Of a DNA stretch of 64,000 bases, positions 44,196 through 52,985 are shown piece by piece; the stretch's first letter is position 1; each line of letters begins with the position of its first letter. The DNA is from Acidiferrum sp963764675 (GTDB lineage: Bacteria; Acidobacteriota; Terriglobia; Acidiferrales; UBA7541). The position numbers and the translations under genes are program-made. The DNA lies in assembly GCA_963764675.1 (NCBI GenBank), contig CAVXTQ010000011.1, positions 248,001 to 312,000 on the forward strand. Direction: 5' to 3'. Below the pieces are notes generated by a model, which made no database searches, was not told where the DNA came from, and saw nothing but the letters and a program-made list of their open reading frames with translations.

Positions 44196-45377
44196 CTAAG
44201 AAGAATGTTGCGCGACATCGGCGGCCACGGGCGCGCTGGGTGCGCTTTCGTTTCCTGCGCGGTCGACGGCGGTCACGCGATACCAATACGTATGTTCAGG
44301 CCGTACAGAAGTATCACGATACGCTGGCGAGAGCAACAGGTCCGGGATCAGCAGCTGGCCTTTGTCGTCTTGCTGCTCACTGCGATAGACGCGATAGCCT
44401 GCCAGATCGGTTTCAGAATTTATGGACCAAGAGAGATCGACCTCCGGCGAGCTTACGCCGTCGGCGGAGGTTAGTGCGGCGACTACGCCTTGGGGAACGG
44501 AGGGAGGGAACGTGTCCACGGCGGAGAGAATGAGAGGATCGGAGTCGTCGGATTCGAGTGGATTTCCTCCTGCGGTGATGGCGGTGCGAACGACGTAGAT
44601 ATAGGTCTTGCCGAAATCGAATTGAGTGTCGCGGTAGCTTGCGGTGTCCGAGTTGGCGACGAGCGCAAGACGAGAGATCCACTTGTCGTGGGAAAGATCC
44701 TTCGTGGCGGGATCGTGAGCGCGCGGATCGAGCTCGCCACGGTAGATGTGGAAACTGGAAACAACGTTGAGTGGGTCCCCGCCGGACGTTTGCACTGGAG
44801 GCGTCCAGGTCAGGTCGATCGAAGGTTCGGTGAGCTGGGCTTGCAGCGATGTGACGCGCTGCGGCACGGGGAAAACGCGAACGGTGACAGCGTTGGAGTC
44901 AGGGGAGGCCCGCTTCTTGGAAACGCGCGTTTGCACCCGATATACGAGAGTTGCGCCAGGGTGAGCGCGCGTCTCGTCCGGCGCGACAGGATCCGTGAAT
45001 TGCGTTTGCTCCGCTGCTCGATAGTTGTTCACCAGAGAGCCGGGAATCGTATAGACGATGCGGAAAGATTTAGTGTCGGGAGAGCCGTCGGATTTCAGCG
45101 CGCCTCGCAGGACCTCGATGGACGGAGGTTCCGTCAACCGGTCGCCGCGAATGGTTTTCGTGGGCAAGGTGAAAGTCAACTGCACGCCGTCGCCGGCCTG
45201 GCGGGCGCTGAGGTCGGTGATCGCCGTGGGGATCGGGGGGGAAGGAGCGGTCGGCTCACCGGGCGCGCCGCAACCACCGAGGAACGAAGCGAAAATAACG
45301 GACAAGAAAACGGAACGCGTAGGGATGATCTCGAACGGCCTTCGCGTGGAGGGATTCCGCGAGTTTCGCTTTTCCAT
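44196..45377 (-). CDS. Lipoprotein with fibronectin type III-like domains
   Basis: This 393-residue protein has a lipoprotein signal with lipobox (FASFLGGC, Cys near residue 36) and three beta-sandwich repeats resembling fibronectin type III: around residues 50-165 (AITDLSARQAGDGVQLTF), 170-285 (RVTSLQAQLTEPSIDLTW) and 290-385 (PQGVVAALTSADGVSSPEVD, TDLAGYRVYRSEQQDDKG, YWYRVTAVDRAGNESAPSAP). Such domains bind proteins or carbohydrates at the cell surface. It begins 14 bases after the stop of hslU and is probably co-transcribed with it. Confidence 0.85.
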   Translation of the reverse strand: MEKRNSRNPSTRRPFEIIPTRSVFLSVIFASFLGGCGAPGEPTAPSPPIPTAITDLSARQAGDGVQLTFTLPTKTIRGDRLTEPPSIEVLRGALKSDGSPDTKSFRIVYTIPGSLVNNYRAAEQTQFTDPVAPDETRAHPGATLVYRVQTRVSKKRASPDSNAVTVRVFPVPQRVTSLQAQLTEPSIDLTWTPPVQTSGGDPLNVVSSFHIYRGELDPRAHDPATKDLSHDKWISRLALVANSDTASYRDTQFDFGKTYIYVVRTAITAGGNPLESDDSDPLILSAVDTFPPSVPQGVVAALTSADGVSSPEVDLSWSINSETDLAGYRVYRSEQQDDKGQLLIPDLLLSPAYRDTSVRPEHTYWYRVTAVDRAGNESAPSAPVAADVAQHSS

Positions 45378-45391
45378 TTTCGAGTTTCGGA

Positions 45392-46831
45392 CTAGAGAAT
45401 GTAGCGGCTCAAATCCTGATTCTTAACGATGTCAGCGAGTTGTTTGTTGACGTACGCCGCGTCGACTTTCACATTTTTCTTCTTGAGGTCGGAGGCTTCA
45501 AAGGAAAGCTCGTCGAGGACCTTTTCCAGAATGGTATGAAGGCGCCGGGCGCCGATATTTTCGGTTTGCTCGTTGACGCTGGTGGCAAATTTCGCGATGG
45601 CCTCCACGGCGTCATCGGTAATGTTGAGCTTCAGCCCTTCGGTCTCCAGCAGCGCGATGTACTGCTTGATGAGCGCGTTCTTGGGTTCCGTGAGGATGCG
45701 GACAAAGTCCTCTTCCTTGAGCGATTGCAGCTCCACGCGAATGGGCAAGCGGCCCTGGAGTTCGGGAATCAAATCCGAAGGCTTGGTGACATGAAACGCG
45801 CCGGCAGCGATGAACAAAATGTGGTCGGTGCGAATCATGCCGTAGCGCGTGTTGACGGTGGTGCCTTCGATGATGGGGAGAATGTCGCGCTGCACGCCTT
45901 CGCGGGAAACGTCGGGACCATGGCCGGATTCGCGGCCGGCGACTTTGTCGATCTCGTCGATAAAAATGATCCCCATCTGTTCGGCCCGTTCGACGGCGAC
46001 GCGCGTGACCTGGTCCATGTCGAGCAGCTTGTTCTCTTCTTCCTGAATCAGGTACTCAAAGGCGTCGGCGACGCTCATCTTGCGCTTCTTTTTCTGCTGG
46101 CCGAACATCCCGGAGAGCATGTCCTTCAGATTGACGTCCATCTCCTCGACGCCTTGATTGGAGATGATTTCAAACGAGGGCATGGCGCGCTCGCGGACTT
46201 CAATGTCCACCATGCGCTGATCGAGCTTGCCTTCGCGCAGCTGGATGCGGAGTTTTTCGCGTGTGCGCTGCGTCTGGTCGCGCTGCTGCGCCGCATCGGC
46301 TTCGCTGGTGCCGGGCGCGGGCGGCGGCGACGGCGGCAACAGCAAATCGAGGACGCGCTCCTCGGCGGTCTGTTCGGCGCGATCCGCCACTTCGTCCAGC
46401 TTTTCCTCGCGAACCATGTCGATGGAGGTCTCGACGAGATCACGCACCATGGACTCGACGTCGCGGCCGACGTAGCCGACTTCGGTGTACTTGGAAGCCT
46501 CGACCTTGACGAAAGGACAGCCGGCAAGTCGCGCCAGTCGGCGGGCAATTTCAGTCTTGCCAACACCGGTAGGACCGATCATCAAGATGTTCTTGGGCAA
46601 AACGTCTTCCGCGATCTCTGGCGGCAGCTTTTGGCGGCGGACACGATTGCGCAGGGCCACAGCTACGGCGCGCTTCGCAGCGTTTTGACCTACGATGTAT
46701 TTGTCGAGCTCGGCGACGATCTCGCGCGGCGTCATGTCGTCCAGCGCAGGGAGAAGCTCCGGCTCGCCGGCGGGTGCGGCGCCGTTGCCGCCGGGCATGT
46801 AAACGATCTCTTTATCGGACTTGGTGGTCAT
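45392..46831 (-). CDS. hslU: HslU, ATPase subunit of the HslUV protease
   Basis: This 479-residue AAA+ ATPase unfolds substrates for the HslV peptidase. It has the N-terminal TPREIVAELDKYIVGQNAAK, Walker A GPTGVGKTEIARRL, the pore-region block VKVEASKYTEVGYVGRDVES, an I domain from about residue 130 to 255, Walker B MGIIFIDEIDKVAGRES, and sensor regions ending with NIGARRLHTILEKVLDELSF. The C-terminus DLSRYIL is the tail that activates HslV. It follows hslV by 96 bases. Confidence 0.97.
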   Translation of the reverse strand: MTTKSDKEIVYMPGGNGAAPAGEPELLPALDDMTPREIVAELDKYIVGQNAAKRAVAVALRNRVRRQKLPPEIAEDVLPKNILMIGPTGVGKTEIARRLARLAGCPFVKVEASKYTEVGYVGRDVESMVRDLVETSIDMVREEKLDEVADRAEQTAEERVLDLLLPPSPPPAPGTSEADAAQQRDQTQRTREKLRIQLREGKLDQRMVDIEVRERAMPSFEIISNQGVEEMDVNLKDMLSGMFGQQKKKRKMSVADAFEYLIQEEENKLLDMDQVTRVAVERAEQMGIIFIDEIDKVAGRESGHGPDVSREGVQRDILPIIEGTTVNTRYGMIRTDHILFIAAGAFHVTKPSDLIPELQGRLPIRVELQSLKEEDFVRILTEPKNALIKQYIALLETEGLKLNITDDAVEAIAKFATSVNEQTENIGARRLHTILEKVLDELSFEASDLKKKNVKVDAAYVNKQLADIVKNQDLSRYIL

Positions 46832-46927
46832 TGCGTCCTTGTGTCTCTGTCTTCTCGACTGTCCGGCGGTACGGCCGCGGCTTCCACTTACTCTAAGATG
46901 CAGAAACCTGGCGCGGTGGAACGCGCG

Positions 46928-47473
46928 CTATAACTCTTCGACTGTAAAGTTCGCGTTAGTATAAATGCAAATCTCGCTGGCGATACGCATCGCCTCCATC
47001 GCCAGGTCCTTCACGCCCAGCTTGGAATGCTTCATCAGAGCGCGCGCCGCGGACAATGCGTAGGTGCCACCGGAGCCGATGGCGCAGAGTCCGTCGTCAG
47101 GCTCAATCACGTCGCCGTTGCCCGACAACAGGAACGTGCCCTTGGTATCGGCGACGATGAGCAACGCTTCAAGGTGCCGGAGCGCGCGATCCTTGCGCCA
47201 TTCTTTAGCCAGCTCGACGGCACCTTTTTGCAGATTGCCGGAATGCTCTTGCAGCTTTCCCTCGAAGCGCTCGAAAAGCGAAATGGCGTCGGCGGTGGAA
47301 CCTGCGAAGCCCGCGATCACTTTATCGTTGTAAAGGCGGCGCGTCTTGCGCGCGGTATGCTTCATCACGTGGTCGCCCATCGTCACCTGGCCATCGGCGA
47401 TTAGCACGACCTTGTTGTCCTTGCGCACGCACAAAACCGTGGTGCCGTGCACCTGCACGCTATTATCCCTCAT
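46928..47473 (-). CDS. hslV: HslV, peptidase subunit of the HslUV protease, with a short propeptide
   Basis: This 181-residue threonine peptidase forms the proteolytic core. ATG 47473 gives MRDNSVQVHGTTVLCVRKDN. The catalytic threonine should be Thr11, exposed after removal of a ten-residue leader ending in His-Gly, similar to the short leader of Bacillus ClpQ. Further blocks are VLIADGQVTMGD, MKHTARKTRRLYNDKVIAGF, AVELAKEWRKDRALRHLEAL and SEICIYTNANFTVEEL. Translation could alternatively start six bases earlier (47479). It is divergent from the M28 peptidase. Confidence 0.95.
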   Translation of the reverse strand: MRDNSVQVHGTTVLCVRKDNKVVLIADGQVTMGDHVMKHTARKTRRLYNDKVIAGFAGSTADAISLFERFEGKLQEHSGNLQKGAVELAKEWRKDRALRHLEALLIVADTKGTFLLSGNGDVIEPDDGLCAIGSGGTYALSAARALMKHSKLGVKDLAMEAMRIASEICIYTNANFTVEEL

Positions 47474-47485
47474 GGGCATCCAACT

Positions 47486-47491
47486 ATTATA
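47486..47491 (-). promoter_or_regulatory. Possible -10 box of the hslVU promoter
   Basis: Reading on the minus strand, TATAAT occurs at 47491-47486, six bases before the upstream in-frame start codon at 47479. A TTGGGA at 47510-47505 is the nearest -35 candidate, but the 13-base spacing is too short. If this is the -10 box, the mRNA would begin almost at the start codon and be leaderless. Sequence inspection only. Confidence 0.35.
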
Positions 47492-47671
47492 GCGCGGCGG
47501 GTTTTCCCAAGCCATCGCACGCGATCGCAACGCCCAAAAGCGGGGGCCATTTGGCCTGAGGTCGATCGTCCCGACGCTAGCGCTCGCCTGAAGGCAGCGT
47601 CCCGCCGTTTCCATCGTTCCCAAACCCTCCCGCTTCAGGCAAAATACGTGCTCTATTTTATTGGGGGCAGA

Positions 47672-49954
47672 ATGAATCGAACGGTAGTTATCGCAGCCCT
47701 GGCTTTCGCCGGCGTTTCGCTCGCGCCCTTTCGCACGCATGTTGTTGCCGACGAGCAGGCTTTGTTGGGCTACTCCGCCGAATCCTCGCGTGTCGAGCGG
47801 CAATGGGAAGAAAAACTTCGCGCCATTCCCAGCCCGGAAAATCTTCGCAACTACATGCAGCGGCTTTCCGCGCGTCCGCACAACGTCGGCACGCCGTATG
47901 ACAAAGACAACGCCGAATGGATTGCCGCGAAGTTCAAGGAATTCGGTCTGGACACGCATATCGAAACATTTGACGTGCTTTATCCGACGCCGAAGGAGCG
48001 CGTCGTCGAGCTGGTCGAGGGCGGCCCAAAGTTCGTGGCCAAGTTGCAGGAACCCGCGATCCCGCAAGATCCCACCTCGAGCCAGCAATCCGAGCAGCTT
48101 CCCACCTACCATGCGTACTCCATCGACGGTGACGTCACTGCTCCGCTCGTCTACGTGAACTACGGAGTGCCGGAGGATTACGAGCAGCTCGAGCGCATGG
48201 GAATTTCCGTCAAGGGCGCCATCGTCATCGCGCGCTATTTTCATTCCTGGCGCGGGATCAAGCCCAAGGTTGCCGCGGAGCACGGTGCCATCGGCTGCTT
48301 GATCTATTCCGATCCGCACGAAGATGGTTTCGTCGAAGGCGAAACGTTCCCCGCGGGAGCGTGGCGTCCGAAAGACGGCGTTCAGCGCGGCAGCGTCGCC
48401 GACATGCCGTTGTATCCGGGCGACCCGCTGACGCCCGGCGTCGGCGCCACCAAAAACGCCAAGCGCCTCAAAGTCGAAGAGGCGCCCACCATCACGAAGA
48501 TTCCCGTGCTGCCGATTTCCTACGGCGATGCGCAGCCGCTCCTCGCGGCGATCACCGGTCAAGTCGCGCCGGAGGGCTGGCGCGGCGGCCTCGGCATCAC
48601 GTATCACGTCGGGCCCGGCCCCGCGAAAGTGCACCTGAAAGTGAAATCGAACTGGGACATCAAGCCGGTCTACGACGTGATCGCGAAAATTCCCGGCTCG
48701 ACGCAACCCGACGAGTGGGTGATCCGCGGCAACCATCACGATGCCTGGGTGAATGGCGCGGAAGATCCAACGTCCGGCATGGTCGCCGTGCTTGAAGAAG
48801 GCCGCGCGCTCGGCGAGTTGCTGAAGCAAGGTTGGAAGCCCAAGCGCACCATTATTCTATGCGCGTGGGACGGCGAAGAGCCCGGCCTGCTGGGCTCGAC
48901 CGAATGGGCCGAGGAGCACTCCGACGAGCTGCGCGCGCACGCCGTCGCGTATATTAATTCCGACTCCAATGGCCGCGGTTATCTCAACATCGAAGGTTCG
49001 CACACCCTCGAAAAATTCATCAACGACGTCTCGCGCGACATTTCGGACCCGGAAACGAAGCTGTCCACCTGGAAGCGCAACCAGCTTCATGATATTGCCA
49101 ACGCAAAATCCCCCGAGCTGCGCCAGGAAATTCGCGAGCGCGCCGATCTTCGGATTCCCGCTCTTGGCTCCGGCTCAGACTACACGGCGTTTCTACAGCA
49201 CGATGGCGTCGCTTCTCTGAATATCGGTTTTAGCGGCGAAGATGGCGGCGGCATCTATCATTCCATCTACGACGATTTTTATTGGTACACGCATTTCAGC
49301 GACACGGACTTTGTCTACGGCCGCGCGCTGGCCCAAACGGGAGGCACCGCCGTCATTCGCCTTGCCGATGCGGATCTGCTGCCATTCGAGTTCGCCGATT
49401 TCGCCGACACCGTGAGTACGTACGTCAAGGAATTGAAAACACTTTCGCAGAAAATGCACGACGACATTGCCGAGCGCAATCGCGAACTCGATGAAGGTGT
49501 TTTCAGCGCGACAAATGATCCCAAGAAGCCGCTCGTGCCGCCCGCCAGCGAGGCCGTTCCGCCGCATCTGAATTTCGCCCCGCTGGACAATGCCGCGGAT
49601 GCTCTCACTCACAGTGCCGCGGACTACCGCAAAGCGATGGAGCAAGCCGGCGCCAACGGCGGAGTAGCGCTGGCATCGGCCTCGCTCGCCGACCTGAACC
49701 GCCTGCTCATCGAAAGCGAGCGCAAACTCACCACGCCAGAGGGGTTGTCCAACCGCCCGTGGTTCAAGCACCAGCTCTACGCCCCGGGCTTTTACACCGG
49801 GTATGCGGTCAAGACGATCCCCGCCGTTCGCGAGGCCATCGAGCTAAAGCATTGGAAGCAAGCCGACGAGGCCATCGTAACGGTGTCGCGCGTTCTGCAA
49901 GACGAAGCCGCACTCATCTCGTCCGCAGCGGCAAAACTCTCGAGCGTAAAATAA
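47672..49954 (+). CDS. Exported M28-family peptidase (glutamate carboxypeptidase II-like)
   Basis: This 760-residue zinc exopeptidase starts at ATG 47672 with GGGGG as ribosome site and a signal peptide (VVIAALAFAGVSLAPFRTHV). A PA domain lies around residues 150-260 (GDVTAPLVYVNYGVPEDYEQ). The catalytic M28 domain spans about 345-600 with the metal ligands in GNHHDAWVNGAEDPTSG, DGEEPGLLGSTEW (catalytic Glu), YINSDSNGRGYL and GGIYHSIYDDFYWY. A transferrin-receptor-like dimerisation domain ends the protein. The family removes C-terminal or N-terminal residues from peptides in the periplasm. Confidence 0.92.
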   Translation: MNRTVVIAALAFAGVSLAPFRTHVVADEQALLGYSAESSRVERQWEEKLRAIPSPENLRNYMQRLSARPHNVGTPYDKDNAEWIAAKFKEFGLDTHIETFDVLYPTPKERVVELVEGGPKFVAKLQEPAIPQDPTSSQQSEQLPTYHAYSIDGDVTAPLVYVNYGVPEDYEQLERMGISVKGAIVIARYFHSWRGIKPKVAAEHGAIGCLIYSDPHEDGFVEGETFPAGAWRPKDGVQRGSVADMPLYPGDPLTPGVGATKNAKRLKVEEAPTITKIPVLPISYGDAQPLLAAITGQVAPEGWRGGLGITYHVGPGPAKVHLKVKSNWDIKPVYDVIAKIPGSTQPDEWVIRGNHHDAWVNGAEDPTSGMVAVLEEGRALGELLKQGWKPKRTIILCAWDGEEPGLLGSTEWAEEHSDELRAHAVAYINSDSNGRGYLNIEGSHTLEKFINDVSRDISDPETKLSTWKRNQLHDIANAKSPELRQEIRERADLRIPALGSGSDYTAFLQHDGVASLNIGFSGEDGGGIYHSIYDDFYWYTHFSDTDFVYGRALAQTGGTAVIRLADADLLPFEFADFADTVSTYVKELKTLSQKMHDDIAERNRELDEGVFSATNDPKKPLVPPASEAVPPHLNFAPLDNAADALTHSAADYRKAMEQAGANGGVALASASLADLNRLLIESERKLTTPEGLSNRPWFKHQLYAPGFYTGYAVKTIPAVREAIELKHWKQADEAIVTVSRVLQDEAALISSAAAKLSSVK

Positions 49955-49986
49955 TTCCCTTAGGGCGCAGCCCATGGGGAAGCGAG

Positions 49987-50640
49987 TTAGCGCTTGTAAT
50001 TGGCGACGTAGGCCGGAACTGGAATCGTCGCATCACACCGTTCGTCGCGGATCGGCGCTCCCGCCGCAAGGCTTAGAGGAACAACTCCCGCCCAAACTTG
50101 CAGCGCATAATCCTCGGCGTCGTCTTCCGGAGGACCGACGCGCACCTTCGCGGAAACCTCCGTCAGCGGCAGGCGCAGGATGCTCGTGGCTTTCAGCTCT
50201 TTTTCATTTGGCTGGCGCGCATCGTTCCAGCGCCCCGGCAGAATTTTCTCCGTGAACGCGTGGAGCGCCGCGATCTTCTCCTCGGACGCGTTCACTAGCG
50301 TCGCTTTGCCGAGCGCCACCACGGAGCGGTAGTTCATCGAGTGGTTGAATACGGAGCGCGCCAGCACGAGCCCATCCGCCAGCGTCACGGTGATGCACAC
50401 CGATATTCCCCCGCTGGCGCCGCGCAGCATGCGGCTGGCTGCCGAGCCGTGGAAGTAAATCGCATCGCCTACTCGCGCAAACATCGTGGGAATCACGTAG
50501 GGCTGCCCGTCGCCGGAAAATCCCACGTGGCAAACAAATCCTTCGTCGAGAATTTTGTAAATGGTCTCGCGGTCATAGATGCCGCGCTGCGGCTCGCGCA
50601 CCACACGCGTGCGCTCATTCGGCGTGAAAGCTTCCGGCAA
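49987..50640 (-). CDS. Pyridoxamine 5'-phosphate oxidase-like flavin-binding protein
   Basis: This 217-residue protein has the split-barrel FMN-binding fold. Typical segments are GIYDRETIYKILDEGFVCHV, VIPTMFARVGDAIYFHGSAA, FNHSMNYRSVVALGKATLVN and GRWNDARQPNEKEL. Relatives include NimA-type nitroimidazole reductases and heme- or flavin-handling proteins of unknown substrate. It is convergent with the M28 peptidase gene (33 bases apart). Confidence 0.86.
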   Translation of the reverse strand: MPEAFTPNERTRVVREPQRGIYDRETIYKILDEGFVCHVGFSGDGQPYVIPTMFARVGDAIYFHGSAASRMLRGASGGISVCITVTLADGLVLARSVFNHSMNYRSVVALGKATLVNASEEKIAALHAFTEKILPGRWNDARQPNEKELKATSILRLPLTEVSAKVRVGPPEDDAEDYALQVWAGVVPLSLAAGAPIRDERCDATIPVPAYVANYKR

Positions 50641-50990
50641 GATTCACCTCATTGAGAAACGTGGCGGGCCGACCGTTTCGCGGCCGGCTTCCCTTTGTTT
50701 GATAGCCGGTGCCACCGCGGCATGAGTGGGGAACAACAATTTCATCGTACCACGCGAATCGGCTGCGACGGCGTGCCATCAAGTCCCACACCCGGCAACC
50801 AGCGACCACCAATTTGGCGCGTCCGTCGAGTTTTCGCGGCTTGCCTTGGATGTGAGAAACTAATTGCGATTATTCTGGGCCTCGGCGCCATGTCCTGTAG
50901 CCGCCCTCTTCAGAGGGCGGGGTTTAGATGACACGCGAGTTGCACTATTCCGGTTGTAGCAGACGCTGTTTCCACTTGAGGACGCCTAAC
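50641..50990. repeat. Gene-free interval with a strong palindrome
   Basis: These 350 bases hold no gene that I can support. A perfect palindrome with nine-base arms and a two-base loop is at 50901-50920 (CCGCCCTCT TC AGAGGGCGG), 70 bases before the aminotransferase gene. It could act as a terminator, a regulator-binding site or a REP-like repeat; there is no T run behind it. Confidence 0.6.
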
Positions 50991-52280
50991 ATGAGCACCC
51001 CGGTCTTGCACGAAACAGGAAGCCAACCGCTCGACAGCGCGTGGGTGCGCGCGCAATTCCCCTCGCTGCAATTGCAGGTCAAAGGCCACGAAGCGGCATT
51101 CCTCGACGGGCCCGCCGGAACGCAAGTGCCCAAGCAGGTGATGGAAGCGGTCTCGAACTATTTTCTGAACGCCAATGCGAATACCTGCGGCGCTTTTGAG
51201 ACCAGCCAGCGCAACGACGCGGTCATCGCTGCCGCCCGCGCCGCGATGGCCGACTTTTTCCATTGCGACGCGGACGAAGTCGTCTTCGGCCAGAACATGA
51301 CCACGATTACCTTCGCGCTCGCTCGCGCCATCGGCCGGGAGCTGAAGCCGGGCGACGAAATCGTCGTCACCACACTGGACCACGACGCCAACGTCGCGCC
51401 GTGGCGATCGCTGGAAGAAAAAGGCGTGGTGCTCCGCCAGGTGGATATTCGAGAAGCGGACTGCACACTGGATCTGGACGACCTAAAACGAAAAATCACA
51501 TCGAAGACTAAGTTGGTCGCAGTGGGCTACGCCTCGAACGCGGTAGGCACGATCAACCCAGTCGCGGAGATCACCAAGCTGGCCCACGATGCCGGCGCGC
51601 TGATGTTCATCGACGCCGTGCACTACGCTCCCCACGGGCTCATCGATGTGCGCGCCCTCGATTGCGATTTTCTGGCCTGCTCGCCGTACAAATTTTTCGG
51701 CCCGCATATGGGGACGCTGTACGGAAAACGCGAGCACCTGTTGCGATTCAGCCCTTATAAAGTTCGTCCGGCACCCGATTCGCTACCCGACCGGTGGGAA
51801 ACCGGCACGCAAGTGCAGGAATTGATCGCCGGAATCGGTGCCGCGGTCGACTACATCGCGGAAGTAGGACGCCGCGGCGATCCAAGCGTGAAAGATCGCC
51901 GCAGCGCTCTGCAGGCGGCATATCGCGTAACCCGCCAGCATGAAATGTCACTGCTCTCTCAATTGATTTCCGGCCTGCTCGCCATTCCCGGACTACGCTT
52001 CTTCGGTATCACCGATCCGAAGCGTTTCGGCGTTCGCTGCTCGACAGTTTCCGTGCGCCTCGCTAATCGCACTCCAACGGAGGTCGCCGCCTTCCTCGGC
52101 GATCGCGGCATCTTCACCTGGGACGGCAACTATTACGCCCTGAATCTCGCCGAGCGCCTCGGCGTCCAGGAAACCGGCGGCTTCCTCCGCATCGGCCTGG
52201 TGCACTACAACACCACCGCCGAAGTCGACCGCCTCCTCTCCTCCCTTCACGAATTCGCCACTCGTTGTGCGTTAGGCTGA
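50991..52280 (+). CDS. Class V aminotransferase / cysteine-desulfurase-like PLP enzyme
   Basis: This 429-residue PLP enzyme of fold type I belongs to the NifS/CsdA-like group. ATG 50991 has GAGG upstream. The PLP lysine is in FLACSPYKFFGPHMGTLYG, preceded by the Asp and His-rich block LMFIDAVHYAPHGLIDVRAL. The N-terminal pattern FLDGPAGTQVPKQVMEAVSN and TLDHDANVAPWRSLEEKGVV matches class-V enzymes annotated as cysteine-desulfurase-like proteins or selenocysteine lyases. No conserved Cys loop was identified, so the substrate (cysteine, selenocysteine or another amino acid) is open. Confidence 0.87.
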   Translation: MSTPVLHETGSQPLDSAWVRAQFPSLQLQVKGHEAAFLDGPAGTQVPKQVMEAVSNYFLNANANTCGAFETSQRNDAVIAAARAAMADFFHCDADEVVFGQNMTTITFALARAIGRELKPGDEIVVTTLDHDANVAPWRSLEEKGVVLRQVDIREADCTLDLDDLKRKITSKTKLVAVGYASNAVGTINPVAEITKLAHDAGALMFIDAVHYAPHGLIDVRALDCDFLACSPYKFFGPHMGTLYGKREHLLRFSPYKVRPAPDSLPDRWETGTQVQELIAGIGAAVDYIAEVGRRGDPSVKDRRSALQAAYRVTRQHEMSLLSQLISGLLAIPGLRFFGITDPKRFGVRCSTVSVRLANRTPTEVAAFLGDRGIFTWDGNYYALNLAERLGVQETGGFLRIGLVHYNTTAEVDRLLSSLHEFATRCALG

Positions 52281-52444
52281 GCGGTAGTGGGCCAGGGTCC
52301 GATTAGCGCTAATCAGGACCTTGGCGACCAGTTCCAGGTTGCCGACCACACGCCAGCCGACTATCGGCGCTCCGGTGGTGCAATCGGGATTTATCGCCAG
52401 CAATTGCCAACTCGCTTGTGAGAGAGTTACGATTACCGAGAAAC

Positions 52445-52807
52445 ATGAAAGCAACTGTTGCCGCCGTATTCATCATTGTGCTGTTCGCCAGCAGCGCCAT
52501 CGCAGACAAGCCAAAGACCGTCGATGAAGCCGTCCAGGTCCTCAAAACCAAATGGTTGCAACCGAAAGATCGTGACTGGATTCTCCGTAACACCAAAGAC
52601 GAAGTGCGCAGCAGGTTGTACATGGGGTTTGGCACTGGCATGCGGAACCAGTTTGGACTCTGGGGAGACAATGATTTAGGCGCGGAGGACGCCGGAAGGT
52701 GTTCTCTTGCTCGCTCGACCCGCTCCTGGCCCAATTCCAAAACGGAACTTATCGGTCCACCCGTTCGCTGCGGCCTTCATCGCCGGCTACTCATTCCTAC
52801 GCCCTAA
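52445..52807 (+). CDS. Small exported DUF6794-like protein, C-terminus probably replaced
   Basis: ATG 52445 gives a signal peptide (VAAVFIIVLFASSAIA) and a conserved core, TVDEAVQVLKTKWLQPKDRD followed by WILRNTKDEVRSRLYMGFG and MRNQFGLWGDND. The pattern fits the DUF6794 type of small domain. After about residue 78 the sequence becomes Arg/Ser/Pro-rich and unlike a folded domain, and it stops four bases before a dispersed repeat. The tail is therefore probably lost or out of frame, either naturally or through a sequence error near 52680. Confidence 0.6.
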   Translation: MKATVAAVFIIVLFASSAIADKPKTVDEAVQVLKTKWLQPKDRDWILRNTKDEVRSRLYMGFGTGMRNQFGLWGDNDLGAEDAGRCSLARSTRSWPNSKTELIGPPVRCGLHRRLLIPTP

Positions 52808-52810
52808 GCC

Positions 52811-52884
52811 ATTTAGAATCAACACTCGTGAAAGTGTATCAAAACAAAGGGTTTTAACTCCCTTTAGAATGAACACTTGTGAAA
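52811..52884 (+). repeat. Tandem copies of the ATTTAGAATCAACACT repeat
   Basis: A 22-base unit occurs twice, at 52812-52833 and 52863-52884, differing at two positions (core TTTAGAAT.AACACT, then AAA). The first copy contains the exact 16-mer that also lies at 19881-19896 on the opposite strand. In both places the motif leads into a C-run followed by a G-run (CCCC/GGGGG, here 52888-52910). Confidence 0.8.
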
Positions 52885-52985
52885 AACTCCCCAGGGGGTG
52901 GGGGCCCCGCACAGAGGCCCGCGCGACAACCCATCCGCCCGGGGCGCGTGGCAAGAAATTACGTGTCCATGTATCCTGACCAGCT

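Noticed and set aside
47480..48829. Long minus-strand extension upstream of HslV
   Set aside because: The extra 450 residues lie opposite the M28 peptidase gene and have no HslV-like sequence; HslV proper starts at 47473 or 47479.
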